Assembly (NCBI GenBank): GCA_009602725.1
Contig: WELB01000011.1
Location: 1,160,343 to 1,224,342, forward strand
From: Spirogloea muscicola
Taxonomy: Eukaryota; Streptophyta; Zygnematophyceae; Spirogloeales; Spirogloeaceae
Length of the DNA stretch: 64,000 bases
Direction of reading: 5' to 3'
The notes under the pieces were generated by a model that saw only the letters and a list, made by a program, of their open reading frames with translations, was not told the DNA's origin and searched no databases. Numbering within the stretch: position 1 is the first letter of the stretch; each line of letters starts with the position of its first letter. The translations under genes were made by a program, and so were the position numbers. This document shows, piece by piece, positions 25,931-44,356 of the stretch.

Positions 25931-26251
25931 GGCGCCCCAAGCGAAGCACTGTTCATTCCTTGTGTACTGTTCACAGACCTCGCCCCCTGTGAAGAGAAGT
26001 GCTTGCCCTTAGAGGTAGGAAGGAGCCTCTCATGCGAGAAGGCGTCTATGCGAGATGGCGTCGATAGGTCTAAAATAAGGAAAATGCTGACGTGCTGCTT
26101 TACGTGATACACAAAGCAAATGAAGATGTTGGCTACTTTGATCTGCTGACATGAAAGGCAGTCTGATAAGGAACTAACAATTGTCATCAGTCTTCAAATA
26201 TCACAGCACCGAAACCATTCAAGAACGGTTGATATTTCACTAGGTAGCATT

Positions 26252-26285
26252 TTGAGTCTAAGTCTGAGTCTGAGTCTGAGTCTAA
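26252..26285. repeat. Hexanucleotide repeat (GTCTGA)n
   Basis: About five units of GAGTCT/AAGTCT at the left side of the retroelement fossil. It may mark an element edge but shows no duplicated partner. Confidence 0.6.
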
Positions 26286-26441
26286 TACAGCAAGCAGAAA
26301 CCCATTGCAACGGGGTGAAGACGCTTTGCAGCAGCTTGTTTGAAACGGCACTGCTCGATATCCTGCAAGCTTTAGATTTAAGCCAACTTCACTAGACCTA
26401 CCTCTACCTAAACCTCAGGTTGTCGCAAAGACCACATCAAG

Positions 26442-27580
26442 ATGAAGGCTGCTGAAAGTGCCTCACTCACTGTTGATTGCGACTTATTAGTTGAACAGCT
26501 GTTGGACAGGATCTACTCTGCACCTGTATTGAGTTTTAATGACTTGGGGTGGACTAAGGAGACATTGAGCAGCATATTCCAGAGTAGCTCTGCTGTAGAA
26601 CAGTCTCCAAATGCTCAAGTTGCAATTGTTTCAGTTATGACTACTACTAGCAAATCCATTATGTGCTGGTTCTGGACCTTGCAGGACAACGGATGAAAGG
26701 GAGGAATAGTGTTCCTCTGTGACAATGCTGGACAACAGTCCTGGCACATTGAAGATTGAATCGACTCGACCTCCGTTGGTTCTGATCGATTCAGGTGCTC
26801 AACCTGCACTTAAGGGCAGAAAAATGGTAGCTGCATTGAAGCTGCAGGCCTGTGATATTGTCCATAGTGACATAAGTTTCAAAGACTGCAACTGGTGGTA
26901 CGGACAACATTACCGGTCTTACCAGAAATCCTTTGCAGATAACACTGTACTCGGATGATCCAGATAAGCGGACGTCACAGAGTTCCTTGCATCATTACTG
27001 TAGCAGATACTCAAGATATTCTGCTTGGAACCGGATGTCTTGTGCCATTAGGATTTGGTCTAAAATATTACACTGAAACTGCATGGCACAGACAGATTAG
27101 CAAAATTTTGTACTGCTACAGTCGAGTTGCCATTACTCAAGAATTGGTCTTATGAAGACTTGCACGCCAACAGCAATTTTACTGCAGTACATACAGGTGT
27201 ACTATCAGCTCACAAACCGCTGCTGACCAGCAACAAGTGTCCTTCACTGACAGGGCACCAGAAGCAGCTAACTTCTTTAGATGTAATTGCTACACATCAA
27301 AGTTTGAGTGCTTCACAGAAGGATTTTTTTTCCATATTGATGGCCAACCAATCCTGCAGTCGCCGTGACTCTTGCTGGAAAGATGCGTCAGCGGAGAAGA
27401 GATGAGGTTTTGTCCATGAGGAAACCAGTCCCTGAGTCCGCAAGTGACGTGAAATAGCTAGCACGTCCACAACTGATAGAGGATCCTGTGGCAGAGGTTT
27501 TTTGTCATTGAGCAATTCCTGGAAAACACCATGAGACACAAATGAGATCTTTTAAGGTTTCAGCTTGAATCTGATGAAAA
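26442..27580 (+). mobile_element. LTR-type retroelement fossil with retropepsin-like remnant
   Basis: A clear aspartic-protease-like segment, PPLVLIDSGAQPALKG, is followed by a stretch resembling the ILLGT...LVPLGFGL part of retroelement proteases. Downstream coding remnants are not recognisable. No reverse transcriptase, integrase or paired LTRs are seen in the window. The element is clearly broken, with several interruptions, and looks old. Family within the LTR group is undetermined. Confidence 0.55.
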
Positions 27581-28030
27581 TATAACAGTCTGCTACTTCC
27601 GCTATGTGAAGCTAATAGAGTTGTCGGAGACTCTTTCAGTTGTGGACCTGCTAGCTTTTCTCCGTCACTTGCGGACTCAGGGACTGGTATTACTGGTCCT
27701 ACGATCCCACTCTGACAAGCGCTAGCTTGTCCTCATGGACAAAACCTCATCTCTTCTCTGCTGATACATGTTGTCGGAGACTCTATCAGCTTCACATTAC
27801 GGAAGTAGCAGACTGTTATATTGTCATCAGGTTCACGCTGAAACCTTAAAAGATCTCGTTTGTCTCAGGGTGTTTTCCGGGGATTGCTTAGTAAACTGAC
27901 AAACCTCTGCCACTGGATCCTCTATCAGTTGTAAACCTGCTAGCTTTTCTACGCCACTTGCAGACTCAGGGACTGTTTTCCTCATGGACAAAACCTCATC
28001 TCTTCTCCGCTGATACATGTATCCAGCATC
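27377..28030. repeat. Large imperfect inverted repeat with a third partial copy
   Basis: About 27377-27632 recurs inverted at about 27770-28015, and a shorter inverted copy lies between them at about 27640-27765. Markers are ATGAGGTTTTGTCCATGAGG, the CAGTCCCTGAGTCCGCAAGT block and TGTCGGAGACTCT. All copies carry remnants of the same coding segment (RRRDEVLSMRK). They belong to the retroelement fossil region. Confidence 0.75.
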
Positions 28031-28450
28031 CCCGATAAAGTACTTCGCTAACAGAGTTATCTTCGACTCCCTGCTGACCTGACGTCCATGCATGTCAAGT
28101 CGACACAACTCTGCTAGGAAATGGTTTTTCACTACAGATAAGGAAGCACTACTATGAGTACCTCGGAATTTATGTAGGTCTCCTGATGCCATGTTGAATC
28201 TCTTTCTGAGGCGTGTTGATCTTAAGATCTCACTTGAGCTACCTGCTTCCACACGTGATCCAACAACAGCAGTAACAGTTGGCTCATCGACAAGATTTAT
28301 GTCTGTCGAATAGCTTTCACTTTCAGGCTCCAGATTGACGATATTGCCTGACCTAAGTGTCATGCAATAGTAGCTGAGAAGTAGACCACAACTCAATCGC
28401 CAGCTGATCTGTAATACTGGCAACAAGCCCACGTAGAAAAACAGTTGCAC
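27833..28450 (-). mobile_element. Retroelement fossil, unrecognised polyprotein part
   Basis: An open stretch of about 200 codons in minus orientation, with segments such as MASGDLHKFRGTHSSASLSV, YFIGDAGYMYQRRRDEVLS and LQLIEDPVAEV. Its end overlaps the inverted repeat whose plus arm belongs to the protease-bearing remnant, so it is probably another part of the same family. I cannot name the domain. It has no host-gene features such as introns with conserved exons. Confidence 0.4.
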
Positions 28451-28740
28451 GACCAGCTTTGAGCGAAGTCAAGCAAGTGCAAACAGTCTAATGCAATAAA
28501 CTCAAGCTCAAGAGTTCGCTTGGCAAACTAAATAACGCGCCACTGTCTACTGAAATTTTGGTCAGCCGTATCCAAGTCAACGAGACCGTCCGAAGATCGG
28601 CCCTATCTGTTCTCTAATATTCTTCTGAGGCCGAAGCCCGCACCTTTTCTGTGTTCGTGATTTAGAAACAATGGGGTGAAACCCTAGCGCTGCCTGATTG
28701 GCTAGGTGCGCCGTCGGTTGGCTAGGCGGAAAGGGCCGTC

Positions 28741-28825
28741 CTTCAGGGTTGTCCTCGTCCATTCCTTTGGGCTCTCAAAGGAATGGATTTCCCAGCCACC
28801 AGTCAATCTGGCCGCGCTTTCTGCC
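28741..28825 (+). mobile_element. LINE tail remnant, family A
   Basis: Contains ATTCCTTTGGGCT ... CCCAGCCACCAGTCAATCTG and GCCGCGCTTTC, the end of the family A tail. The stem has an internal inverted duplication of about 12 bp (ATTCCTTTG against CAAAGGAAT). Confidence 0.6.
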
Positions 28826-29102
28826 CAGGGTTGTTCATGCGACCCAGTGGTCGACTTGAACGTAAATTGCTGATCTTTTGCCGTTCGTTCCACGATCGCC
28901 CCGCCACCGCTTCGGCAGCGCCCACCTTGACGGTCTTGTTGGTGGTTGAGGTACCTTCAGATGGGCTTCCCTCGTTGCGCTTTGAACGGTCTTTGGCAGG
29001 TTGGCGTCGTGCGTGGGCTTTGGCCCTTGTAGTCGCTCCGTTGTTGTTGTCGTCCGCAGTCGGTAAGCGATCGCCGAGAGAGAAAGAGAGAGAGAAAGAA
29101 TT

Positions 29103-29275
29103 GGTCCTGCATCCTCAGCTTGAATCGCACCCAAAGGCGTATGACCTAGCCTAGGAAGCCAGAGAGAGAGAAGGCGCGCGGTGCCAGATAGAGAGGAAGG
29201 AAGAGAGAGCAGTGGTCCTCCATCTTTAGCTTGAATCACACCCAGTAGTGTATGACTCAGCCTAGGAAGCCACGT
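29103..29275. repeat. Two-copy direct repeat, 112-bp spacing
   Basis: A block with GGTCCTNCATC, AGCTTGAATC and GACCTAGCCTAGGAAGCCA occurs at about 29103-29160 and again at about 29214-29275, separated by a GA-rich stretch. Function unknown; it lies in a repeat-rich gene-free region. Confidence 0.65.
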
Positions 29276-29329
29276 GTCAAACCAAGTCAGTTGTCCTAAT
29301 CAGATCGACACGGATAAGCAGTCAACGGG

Positions 29330-29560
29330 GTTTGACACAACAGGCCCTTGTGAAGAGCTGCTTCTTTAGGAGCCGACTGAAGCAAAACTCACTCTGCATC
29401 CACGGTCGGTTATTCCATGTGTGGGCTGGGTTTTCACAGCCCTGTTGTTGGAAGAGCTGCTTCTTCTGCATAGGACCGTAGCAAAGACGGGAAGAGCTGC
29501 ACGCTAAGTTCAACAGGGCGACTCCAGGTCGAAGATAAGGAGCCTCAGGGAGCACTGCCT
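29330..29560. repeat. Cluster of short LINE-tail hairpins
   Basis: Contains GGGCTGGGTTTTCACAGCCC followed by TGTTGTTGGAAGAGCTGCTT, the same layout as the H-type tails at 56.6-57.4 kb, with partial repeats of GAAGAGCTGCTTCTT on both sides (about 29350, 29450). The remainder, 29560-30327, holds no gene I can see. Confidence 0.5.
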
Positions 29561-30327
29561 CGCCCTCCTCCTTCAGCTCGTACTTTGCAGGCTAACATCG
29601 CAACTGATGAGGCTCAGACATGACTCGCACGAACAGCAGTAGCCGCGACCCTGTGAGATGAGCGACCTTGCCAGAACCCTAATAGGCCAGTATGCCAGGC
29701 ATTATTAGTGCTGCTGTGCATCTGAGGAAAGCCAGGCCTCTGCAACCACACCCAGTGTGGCGCAACAGCTGTCTGGGCTGTTTCAAGGGGGTGCAATTGG
29801 CTGCTTGACACAGCAATGTACTTGACTGGTTTGGTCCTAATTTAAACTGACTACCATCTCTCCAAAGGATAACAAAACTATGCAACTATGTCAAAGATAT
29901 TTTGGTCAGGCGGGGTAGCTTGTGACTATAACTGTGACTACACTACCTTGCACCTCTAGTCAATTTGCCTCCGGATATTGTGTCCTGGACGCAGCAGTCC
30001 AGCTCTTTGAAGGGCCTATGGCGGATAAATTATCCAATGTTTTGTATTTGTATATTTTAAGGTAAATAATGGCAGAGCAGCAGAGCGGCAATTGCCAAGG
30101 TGCAATATCCCCAAATGTCCAGTGTTGCGCATGTCAAGGTATGCAGTGTCCTATGTAGATGCCAAAAAGCTCTGGTGACCTCTAGGAATCACAGCTGAGC
30201 ACACACTGAAGGCTCCATAGTGGAGCTGCTGTCTTGCTCAGAGGCAAGTTGACAGCCTACACCATCGTGACAAATAAAAATAATTTCTGTTTCATTTGCA
30301 GCGGAAGTGGTGTATTGGCTACCCAGT

Positions 30328-39360
<9,033 letters not shown>

Positions 39361-40465
39361 CTTACCCTCAGAAGTTGTAAGTAAGCAACAGCTGTCAAAC
39401 ATGGACAATGATCTGGAAAGGAGTGTTTCATTGCAGAGAACATAATCTTCAGAGAGCCAGGCAGCATGTCCAGAGAAGATGAGTGCTTGCAAGCAGCACT
39501 ATAATAAAGCGAGCGGACTGTATCATACTGTCTTAGAAGTTTGTAAGTGTAGACTCATCCCTGATTGGAAGTTGTTAAGTATTTGCTAACCAGGAAGCGT
39601 GCTGGTTTTCCAGGGGGCATTGGCCATGAGCCACTCTTCTTGTGTGAGAGGCGCCGCGATGACGACGACATTGGACAGTCACCCTATCTGGCCGCGTTCT
39701 GGATGGTCCGCCAGCTACTCATGGCGAGCCCTGCGCCTGGGTCCGGCCTGCAGCAGGCCGTTCCGAGGAGCCGCAGAGGAGGGAGCATCGAGACAACATG
39801 CTCGCTACCGGCCGCCAGTGCTCGTGTCAATTGCCCTCCCGCATGAGCACCAGTCACAAGGACGGTCCCAGGAGGAGGTGAGAGGTGTGCCAACGGGGGC
39901 TCCGCCTGCTTGCAGCGCAGTACCGCAATGCCGCTCCACCGTAGCTCCAGACGAGGAGGAAGGCACTGAGGGCCTCAGCGGCACAGCTGGGGGCGCCGGG
40001 CAAGGCGATCGCGCCGAGAAGCGGAGCGCGGGGGCCTACCCGCGGCGCGTGCCGGGGTAAGGAGCGGCGCGGCGGGGGGGGGGGAGAACTGGCGGGAGCC
40101 ACTGACTGGTGACTGGGGGTCAGCGCCGCTGCGGCACGGGCATGGACCGCGCGCCATCAGCGGCGGTGCCTGAACACGGTGGGCGCCGAGGCCAGCGCAA
40201 CAGCGGACCCGTCGTGGACGTGCCGCGCCGCTCCGGCCCAATGACTCCCTCGTCTGGAACGAACGGAAGCGTAGCCCCGCCGCTGGACGTCGCCCCGCCG
40301 TGAGGCGCCGCCGGCTCGTCACAAGTGGCGCCTGGTGCCACCCGGCGACCCAGGACGACGTCAGCGCTCCCGGGCCACGAGGTGACGATCGGCAACGACT
40401 TCCATCACAGCCACTGCCTTATATTGGAAGAGCTGTTCTTTCATCACACTGCCCTCGCCCAGAAC
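39361..40465. other. GBA2 upstream region, GC-rich
   Basis: Expected to hold the GBA2 promoter and its unresolved first exon(s) (minus strand). 39680-40330 is strongly GC-rich, with open frames on both strands that I cannot assign and a G13 run near 40074-40086. From about 40390 short LINE-tail remnants begin (TCACAGCCACTGCC, GGAAGAGCTGTTCTTTC). Confidence 0.4.
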
Positions 40466-40517
40466 AAAGCGCGGCCAGAGTGACTGGTGGCTAGGAAAAG
40501 CCAGCCCAAAGGAATGG
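40466..40517 (-). mobile_element. Minimal LINE tail, family A
   Basis: AAGCGCGGCCAGAGTGACTG and GGCTAGGAAAAGCCAGCCC, the reverse of the family A terminal stem-loop, ending where the family F copy at 40518 begins. Confidence 0.65.
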
Positions 40518-40800
40518 GCTGGCAGCGCTCTTTGGCTCATGCGGTCCACGCGCGCGCTGGCCGTGCTATGGCTGTTGCTTCCGGGTCTCGACAGAGTGCC
40601 GCATTTCCTGCTTCGAGTTACTCTGATCTGCTGTTGCTCACACGTGGATACTCAGCATCCATCTGCATCTCCCTCAGCACCGTCTCGTGCTTTGTGGTGT
40701 AGTCCTCTTCCGGCAATTGTTTCCTTTGGCTTTGGACATTGTCCATTCTGTTTGGGTTGGCTTTGCCAGCCCCTCTTCTCTATGGGCGAGCTTTTCTTCA
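40518..40800 (+). mobile_element. 5'-truncated LINE copy, family F, plus orientation
   Basis: Encodes SLAHAVHARAGRAMAVASGS and SYSDLLLLTRGY, with the stop codon changed to TCA so that reading continues. The 3' UTR carries the stem GGGTTGGCTTTGCCAGCCCC and GGGCGAGCTTTTCTT. It is nearly identical to the minus-strand copy ending at 41018 and lies tail to tail with it. Confidence 0.85.
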
Positions 40801-41017
40801 AAGAAATGGACAAGGTCTGAAGAAGCCCTCGCCCCCACTTGGAGAAAGTGGCACGCCCGTAGACAACAGCGCTGCCATAGAGAACTGGGGCTGGCAGAGG
40901 CCAGCCCTAGAAGATGAAGAAGAAGTGGCTCTCCTACTGGGGGCAAGGATCAAGCGCGGCCACATTAACTGGTGGCTGGGAGAGGCCAGCCCAAAGGAAT
41001 GCACAAGAGAAGAGCTC
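40801..41017. repeat. Mosaic of short LINE tails between two family F copies
   Basis: At least three tail pieces in minus orientation: near 40860-40910 (AACTGGGGCTGGCAGAGGCC), near 40955-41000 (AAGCGCGGCCACATTAACTG), and the junction GCACAAGAGA at about 41000. Only tail sequence is present, no coding part. Confidence 0.6.
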
Positions 41018-41075
41018 GCCCATAGAGAAGAGGGGCTGGCAAAGCCAACCCAAAAAGAATGGACAATGTCCAAAG

Positions 41076-41101
41076 CCAAAGGGTTTAGGGTTTAAACCCT
41101 T
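41076..41101. repeat. Telomere-like repeat inside a LINE 3' UTR
   Basis: GGGTTTAGGGTTTAAACCCT lies in the 3' UTR of the family F copy. The sister copy at 40518-40800 has only about nine bases (AATTGTTTC) at this place. So the telomere-type motif, in both orientations head to head, was gained in one copy. Confidence 0.75.
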
Positions 41102-42754
41102 AAAATGCCGGAAAAGGACTACACTACAAAGCACGAGACGGTGCGGAGGGAGATGCAGATGGATGCTCAGTATCCACGCGTGAGCAACAGCAGATCAGAG
41201 TAACTCGAAGCAGGAAAAGCGGCACTCTGTCGAGACCCGGAAGCAACAGTCATAGCACGGCCAGCGCGCGCGTGGACCGCATGAGCCAAAGAGCGCTGTA
41301 GCGAGACCGCCAGCCTCATCCGAAAGACCTGCGCGAGGGAGCCGGCAGCATTGAAGCCTGGCGGACCCGGCCGCCGCTCGATGGCCTCCTGGGCAAGCCG
41401 CTGGAGGAGATCCAACCAGCCACTGCCGAAGGCCCCGTGTACGTCAATGGCCAGTGCTGCGAAGGCATCGTCTGGAGGGTGGTCAGAGTACTTGCGCTCC
41501 TTACTCCGAGCCGCCAAAGCGACCGCGTGCCCGACGAGCGTCGCCGACTTCGCGGGGTTGGCCGAATCAATGCAATCTGCAGTCACCACATCAGCAATGA
41601 TACGCGGACCTCCTCCGGATGGGATGGCAACAAGGTCCGCGCGGCGGGTGTGAAGCTGTCCGTTAACGCCCCGCAGGATGGGCATGACCGTCGCGTTCTC
41701 CACTGCCACCTTGTAGCCGGCCTCCAGGAACACACCCTGCATGGCGTCTCCTACGAGGTCGTGTGAACCTGTCCGCTCGCCCCCCTGCGCGCAGCGGAGC
41801 ATGTGGGCTGCCAGCGCCGCAGGGTCATCGTGGCGGGCACCGCACTCGCACTGTTGGAACCCGACGAGGCAGGGAGGGAGGAGGCCAAGGAGCCGGTGGG
41901 CCGCCGTCCTGAATACTGCGTCTGAAATTGTTAGCGCCGCGGAGATGGGGAGTGCTGATAGCCACGCCGCCGCCCCGGGGGAGGAGGCGGAGAGGATCCG
42001 GGCGTGCCCTCGGATGTCGTGCGGTGGAAGGAGCTCCACCATCTGGTCATAGGCCGCTTTGTCCACAAGCGCAGTGTAGCGGGCGTGGGCCCGCAGGTTG
42101 GGGGTGTGCGCAAGGTGGACGAACGGAACGACCTGCTTCGACATGTCGGGGTGGGCTGCCAGGAGCGCGTCGCGGGCAGCGCGGAGAGCAGCCTGGAAGG
42201 GCAACGAGCCGCTCTCCACTGCCGCTCTCCACTTCAGCTACCACCTGCTCACAAGGTGCGGATGCCGTGAGCTTGGAACCGCCGGCTGATGGGTGCGGCG
42301 ACCTGGGCCCAGCTGCCCAGGTAGGCGGCCTCGCAGGCGCGGGCGACTGGGCGGCAGCCCAGACCGCCGCGACTAACAGGCAGGCTAGCCTGGAGCAACG
42401 CGGCTGGTGTTGTGAGGAAGCCGGGGTGTTGCAGGAGAGTGGCAGCGCTTGCCAGAATGCCAGAGTCAAATGCCGCGCACGCCGCCTTCACCGCTGGGGA
42501 GGGAGGGAGGACGCGGGCCAGGAAGCGCAGACGCTGGGCAATGCACCTGGTCAGCATGGCGGTCGCCAGCTGCATGTCTTGCAGTGTGTGGAGGCGGTCC
42601 GCCGGCCGGAGGTGCTCCAGCAGTCGTGCCTGTAGCTGCTCCACTACAAAGGCTGGGGAACCTATGGGGGCGCCGAGGAGGATGAAGCCCCCAGCTGGTG
42701 TCTGACAGCCCAAGGGCAAGCGCAGGTGCGCTGGCAGGCCCCTGGGAGACCAAG

Positions 42755-42913
42755 AAGAAAGTGCTCGCCCATTGAGAATAGGGGCTGGAACAACCAGCCC
42801 GAAAAAGAATGAACCGAGTACGAGAAGGGGGCCAGGGGAAGCGCTAAGTAACAGAAACAAAGCTGCTACGAGACACTCAGTAACCCCTGCTAAGCAGCCG
42901 CAGATCAGAGATG
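42755..42913 (-). mobile_element. LINE B tail nested in LINE F RT, 13-bp TSD
   Basis: A 159-bp family B copy: last codons SDLRLLSRGY, stop and the full 3' UTR. It is bounded by CTGGGAGACCAAG at 42742-42754 and 42914-42926, where CTGGG at the 5' junction is also element sequence (microhomology). The host LINE codons continue on both sides (SAWSP before, RGLPAHLRLPLG after). Insert plus duplication add 172 bp, shifting the host frame. Confidence 0.9.
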
Positions 42914-43229
42914 CTGGGAGACCAAGCGCTGCATTTGGCTGCGCGGATGCCCAAGCCGATCGCGCCCAGCTGCACTTTGAGGTGTCAAAGGCTGACACGA
43001 CGTCGTCTGGCGGCCCCACCAGCGTTGTGTCGTCAGCATACGTGGGGGCGTGGACGCCCGGGTGAGCCGCGACCGTGGCCAGCAGCGCACGGTTGTGAGC
43101 CAGCGCGTAGTAGAGCCCAGCCAGCGGATCTCCTTGGCGTGCGCCTGTGGAGGAATTGAGGACCTCCACCACCCCATGCCCTGTCCGCCACTGCAGGTCG
43201 CTTGGCTGCCCATATCCCAGCCTGAAGAA

Positions 43230-43297
43230 AAGAGAATGCGGCTGCTGATATTAAAGAATCGGCTGTAAACTGCCAGCCAGATGCATACATGTGTTCA
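43230..43297 (-). mobile_element. 68-bp minimal LINE tail, type G, in the RT region
   Basis: Flanked by TGAAGAA at 43223-43229 and 43298-43304. The host LINE reads LLPFF on one side and FRLGYGQPSDLQWRTG on the other. The insert in minus orientation is CTGGCTGGCAGTTTACAGCC followed by AATATCAGCAGCCGCATTCT, i.e. stem-loop and terminus only. Relatives lie at 9868-9905, 21813-21845, 55846-55915 and 58907-58985. Confidence 0.75.
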
Positions 43298-43376
43298 TGA
43301 AGAAGGGGAGGAGGCTGGGGAAGGCCGCCCTCAGCTCCTCTGCGATGACATCCCCGGTGTCACAAGGGCTGTGAAA

Positions 43377-43500
43377 AGAAGAAAGTGCTCGCCCATTGAG
43401 GATAGAAAGAAAGTGCTCGCCCGTTGAGGATAAGAAAAAAGCGCGGCCAGAATGACTGGTGGCTGGGAAAGGCCAGCCCAAAGGAATGGACAAGGTCTGA
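43377..43500 (-). mobile_element. Two tandem 28-bp LINE B ends plus a family A tail
   Basis: GAAGAAAGTGCTCGCCCATT...GAGGATA (43377-43404) is followed at once by a second copy (43405-43432) and then by the family A tail from about 43437 (GCGCGGCCAGAATGACTGG). Each unit is only the terminal segment of a tail. Confidence 0.75.
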
Positions 43501-43514
43501 AGGGAAAATGCGTG

Positions 43515-44030
43515 TATATTAAGAGATGGGGAGGCCATGTGTGGCCAAGTACAAAGGCAAGCACATTGGACAAATGTACGTCACCTGCTGCTAAGCTGAC
43601 CCGCTCAGTAACCACGAGTCAGCACATAGAGGTCGCTAGCTGACGCTCGAATACCGGACGGCAATTGACTAGCTCTTGAGCCAGCAGCTAAGGCTCGACC
43701 AGCTTTCTGATGCAGAGCATGCGCCTGAGCTCGTTGCAGACAGGTTGACACTCGACGTCGCAGAAATGACAGATAGGCTGCCGGCATACCCATCTGGGCT
43801 GGGAGCATATCCTCGCGTCGTGCATATCCCAGACTCGCTATGTTCTCGAGTAGGGTATGGAAGCGAGGACCCAAGCAGCCGAAAGTGTCGATTGCGGCCG
43901 GGAGGAGGTGGTCACTGCGGGGGTAGTCTGAGTAGTGTCGGAGCTTTTTCTGCTCAGCACCTCCCACTGCGTGGCCAGCAATGTGTGTGGAAGCGGAACT
44001 CTTGTATGCCTCAGTCATCAAAAGGTCTGA
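43515..44030 (-). mobile_element. 5'-truncated LINE copy, family C
   Basis: In minus order: THIAGHAVGGAEQKKLRHYS, DYPRSDHLLPAAIDTFGCLG, PRFHTLLENIASLGYARRED, RAQAHALHQKAGRALAAGSR and SDLYVLTRGY, then a 3' UTR with GTCAGCTTAGCAGCAGGTGA and the GCCTTTGTACTTGGCC block. Its post-stop sequence is the uninterrupted version of the 10.1-kb locus. Confidence 0.8.
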
Positions 44031-44095
44031 AGGAGCCGGAGTGCGAAGTGCCCATTGAGAATAGGGGCTGGAAAAGCCAGCCCAAAAAGGAGAGA

Positions 44096-44290
44096 AGGCG
44101 CGCGGGGCGCATGAAATGAAATGGAGGCCAATCCAAGCCGACACATTGTTCAGGCAGAGTCTAGGGCAAACCAAACAGGGCTACATAATACGGAAACCGA
44201 AATCTGGTGCCTAAGGTGACATCAGCACCCACGGGTGAGCACAAACAAATCCGACAAGCTAACTTGGGGAGATGGAGCGCCGCGAAAACC
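44096..44290 (-). mobile_element. LINE tail, family D
   Basis: Minus-orientation relative of 25380-25550: TTAGCTTGTCGGATTTGTTT, TCACCTTAGGCACCAGATTT, CTGCCTGAACAATGTGTCGG and ATTTCATTTCATGCGCC. Between it and the preceding copy (44030-44095) lie fragments of tails A and B. Confidence 0.7.
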
Positions 44291-44356
44291 GAGGCAAAAA
44301 AGAAAGAACAGAGTACGAGAAGGGGGCCAGGGGAAGCGCTAAGAAAAACAAGCACA
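44291..44356 (-). mobile_element. LINE tail fragment, family B
   Basis: AAAGAACAGAGTACGAGAAG and GGGGAAGCGCTAAGAAAAAC match the distal 3' UTR block of family B. The stem-loop end is missing here. Confidence 0.55.

Larger units (their letters stand above)
41018..43371 (-). mobile_element. Long LINE copy, family F: reverse transcriptase to 3' UTR
   Basis: The longest LINE in the window (about 2.35 kb, 5'-truncated). In minus order: GDVIAEELRAAFPSLLPFF (about 43312-43368); RT motifs STGARQGDPLAGLYYALAH and TYADDTTLVGP (about 43015-43155); the thumb GGFILLGAPIGSPAFVVEQL to LPVSRGGLGCRPVARAC (about 42320-42700); then in a second frame from about 42219 the linker, a CCHC-like knuckle (CECGARHDDPAALAAHMLRC), RRADLVA...RIIADVVTAD (endonuclease-like) and the C-terminus SYSDLLLLTRGY, stop at 41203. 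The RT frame also shifts by one base just after TYADDTTLVGP. Two smaller elements are nested in it (42755-42913 and 43230-43297). Clade not determined; the layout fits endonuclease-at-C-terminus non-LTR elements. Confidence 0.85.

Noticed and set aside
39565-40330. Possible extra gene in the GC-rich region upstream of GBA2
   Set aside because: Open frames exist on both strands but none has a recognisable motif; kept only as promoter or unresolved first exon.
43377-43432. Two 28-bp repeats as a possible CRISPR fragment
   Set aside because: They are directly adjacent with no spacers and match LINE tail ends.
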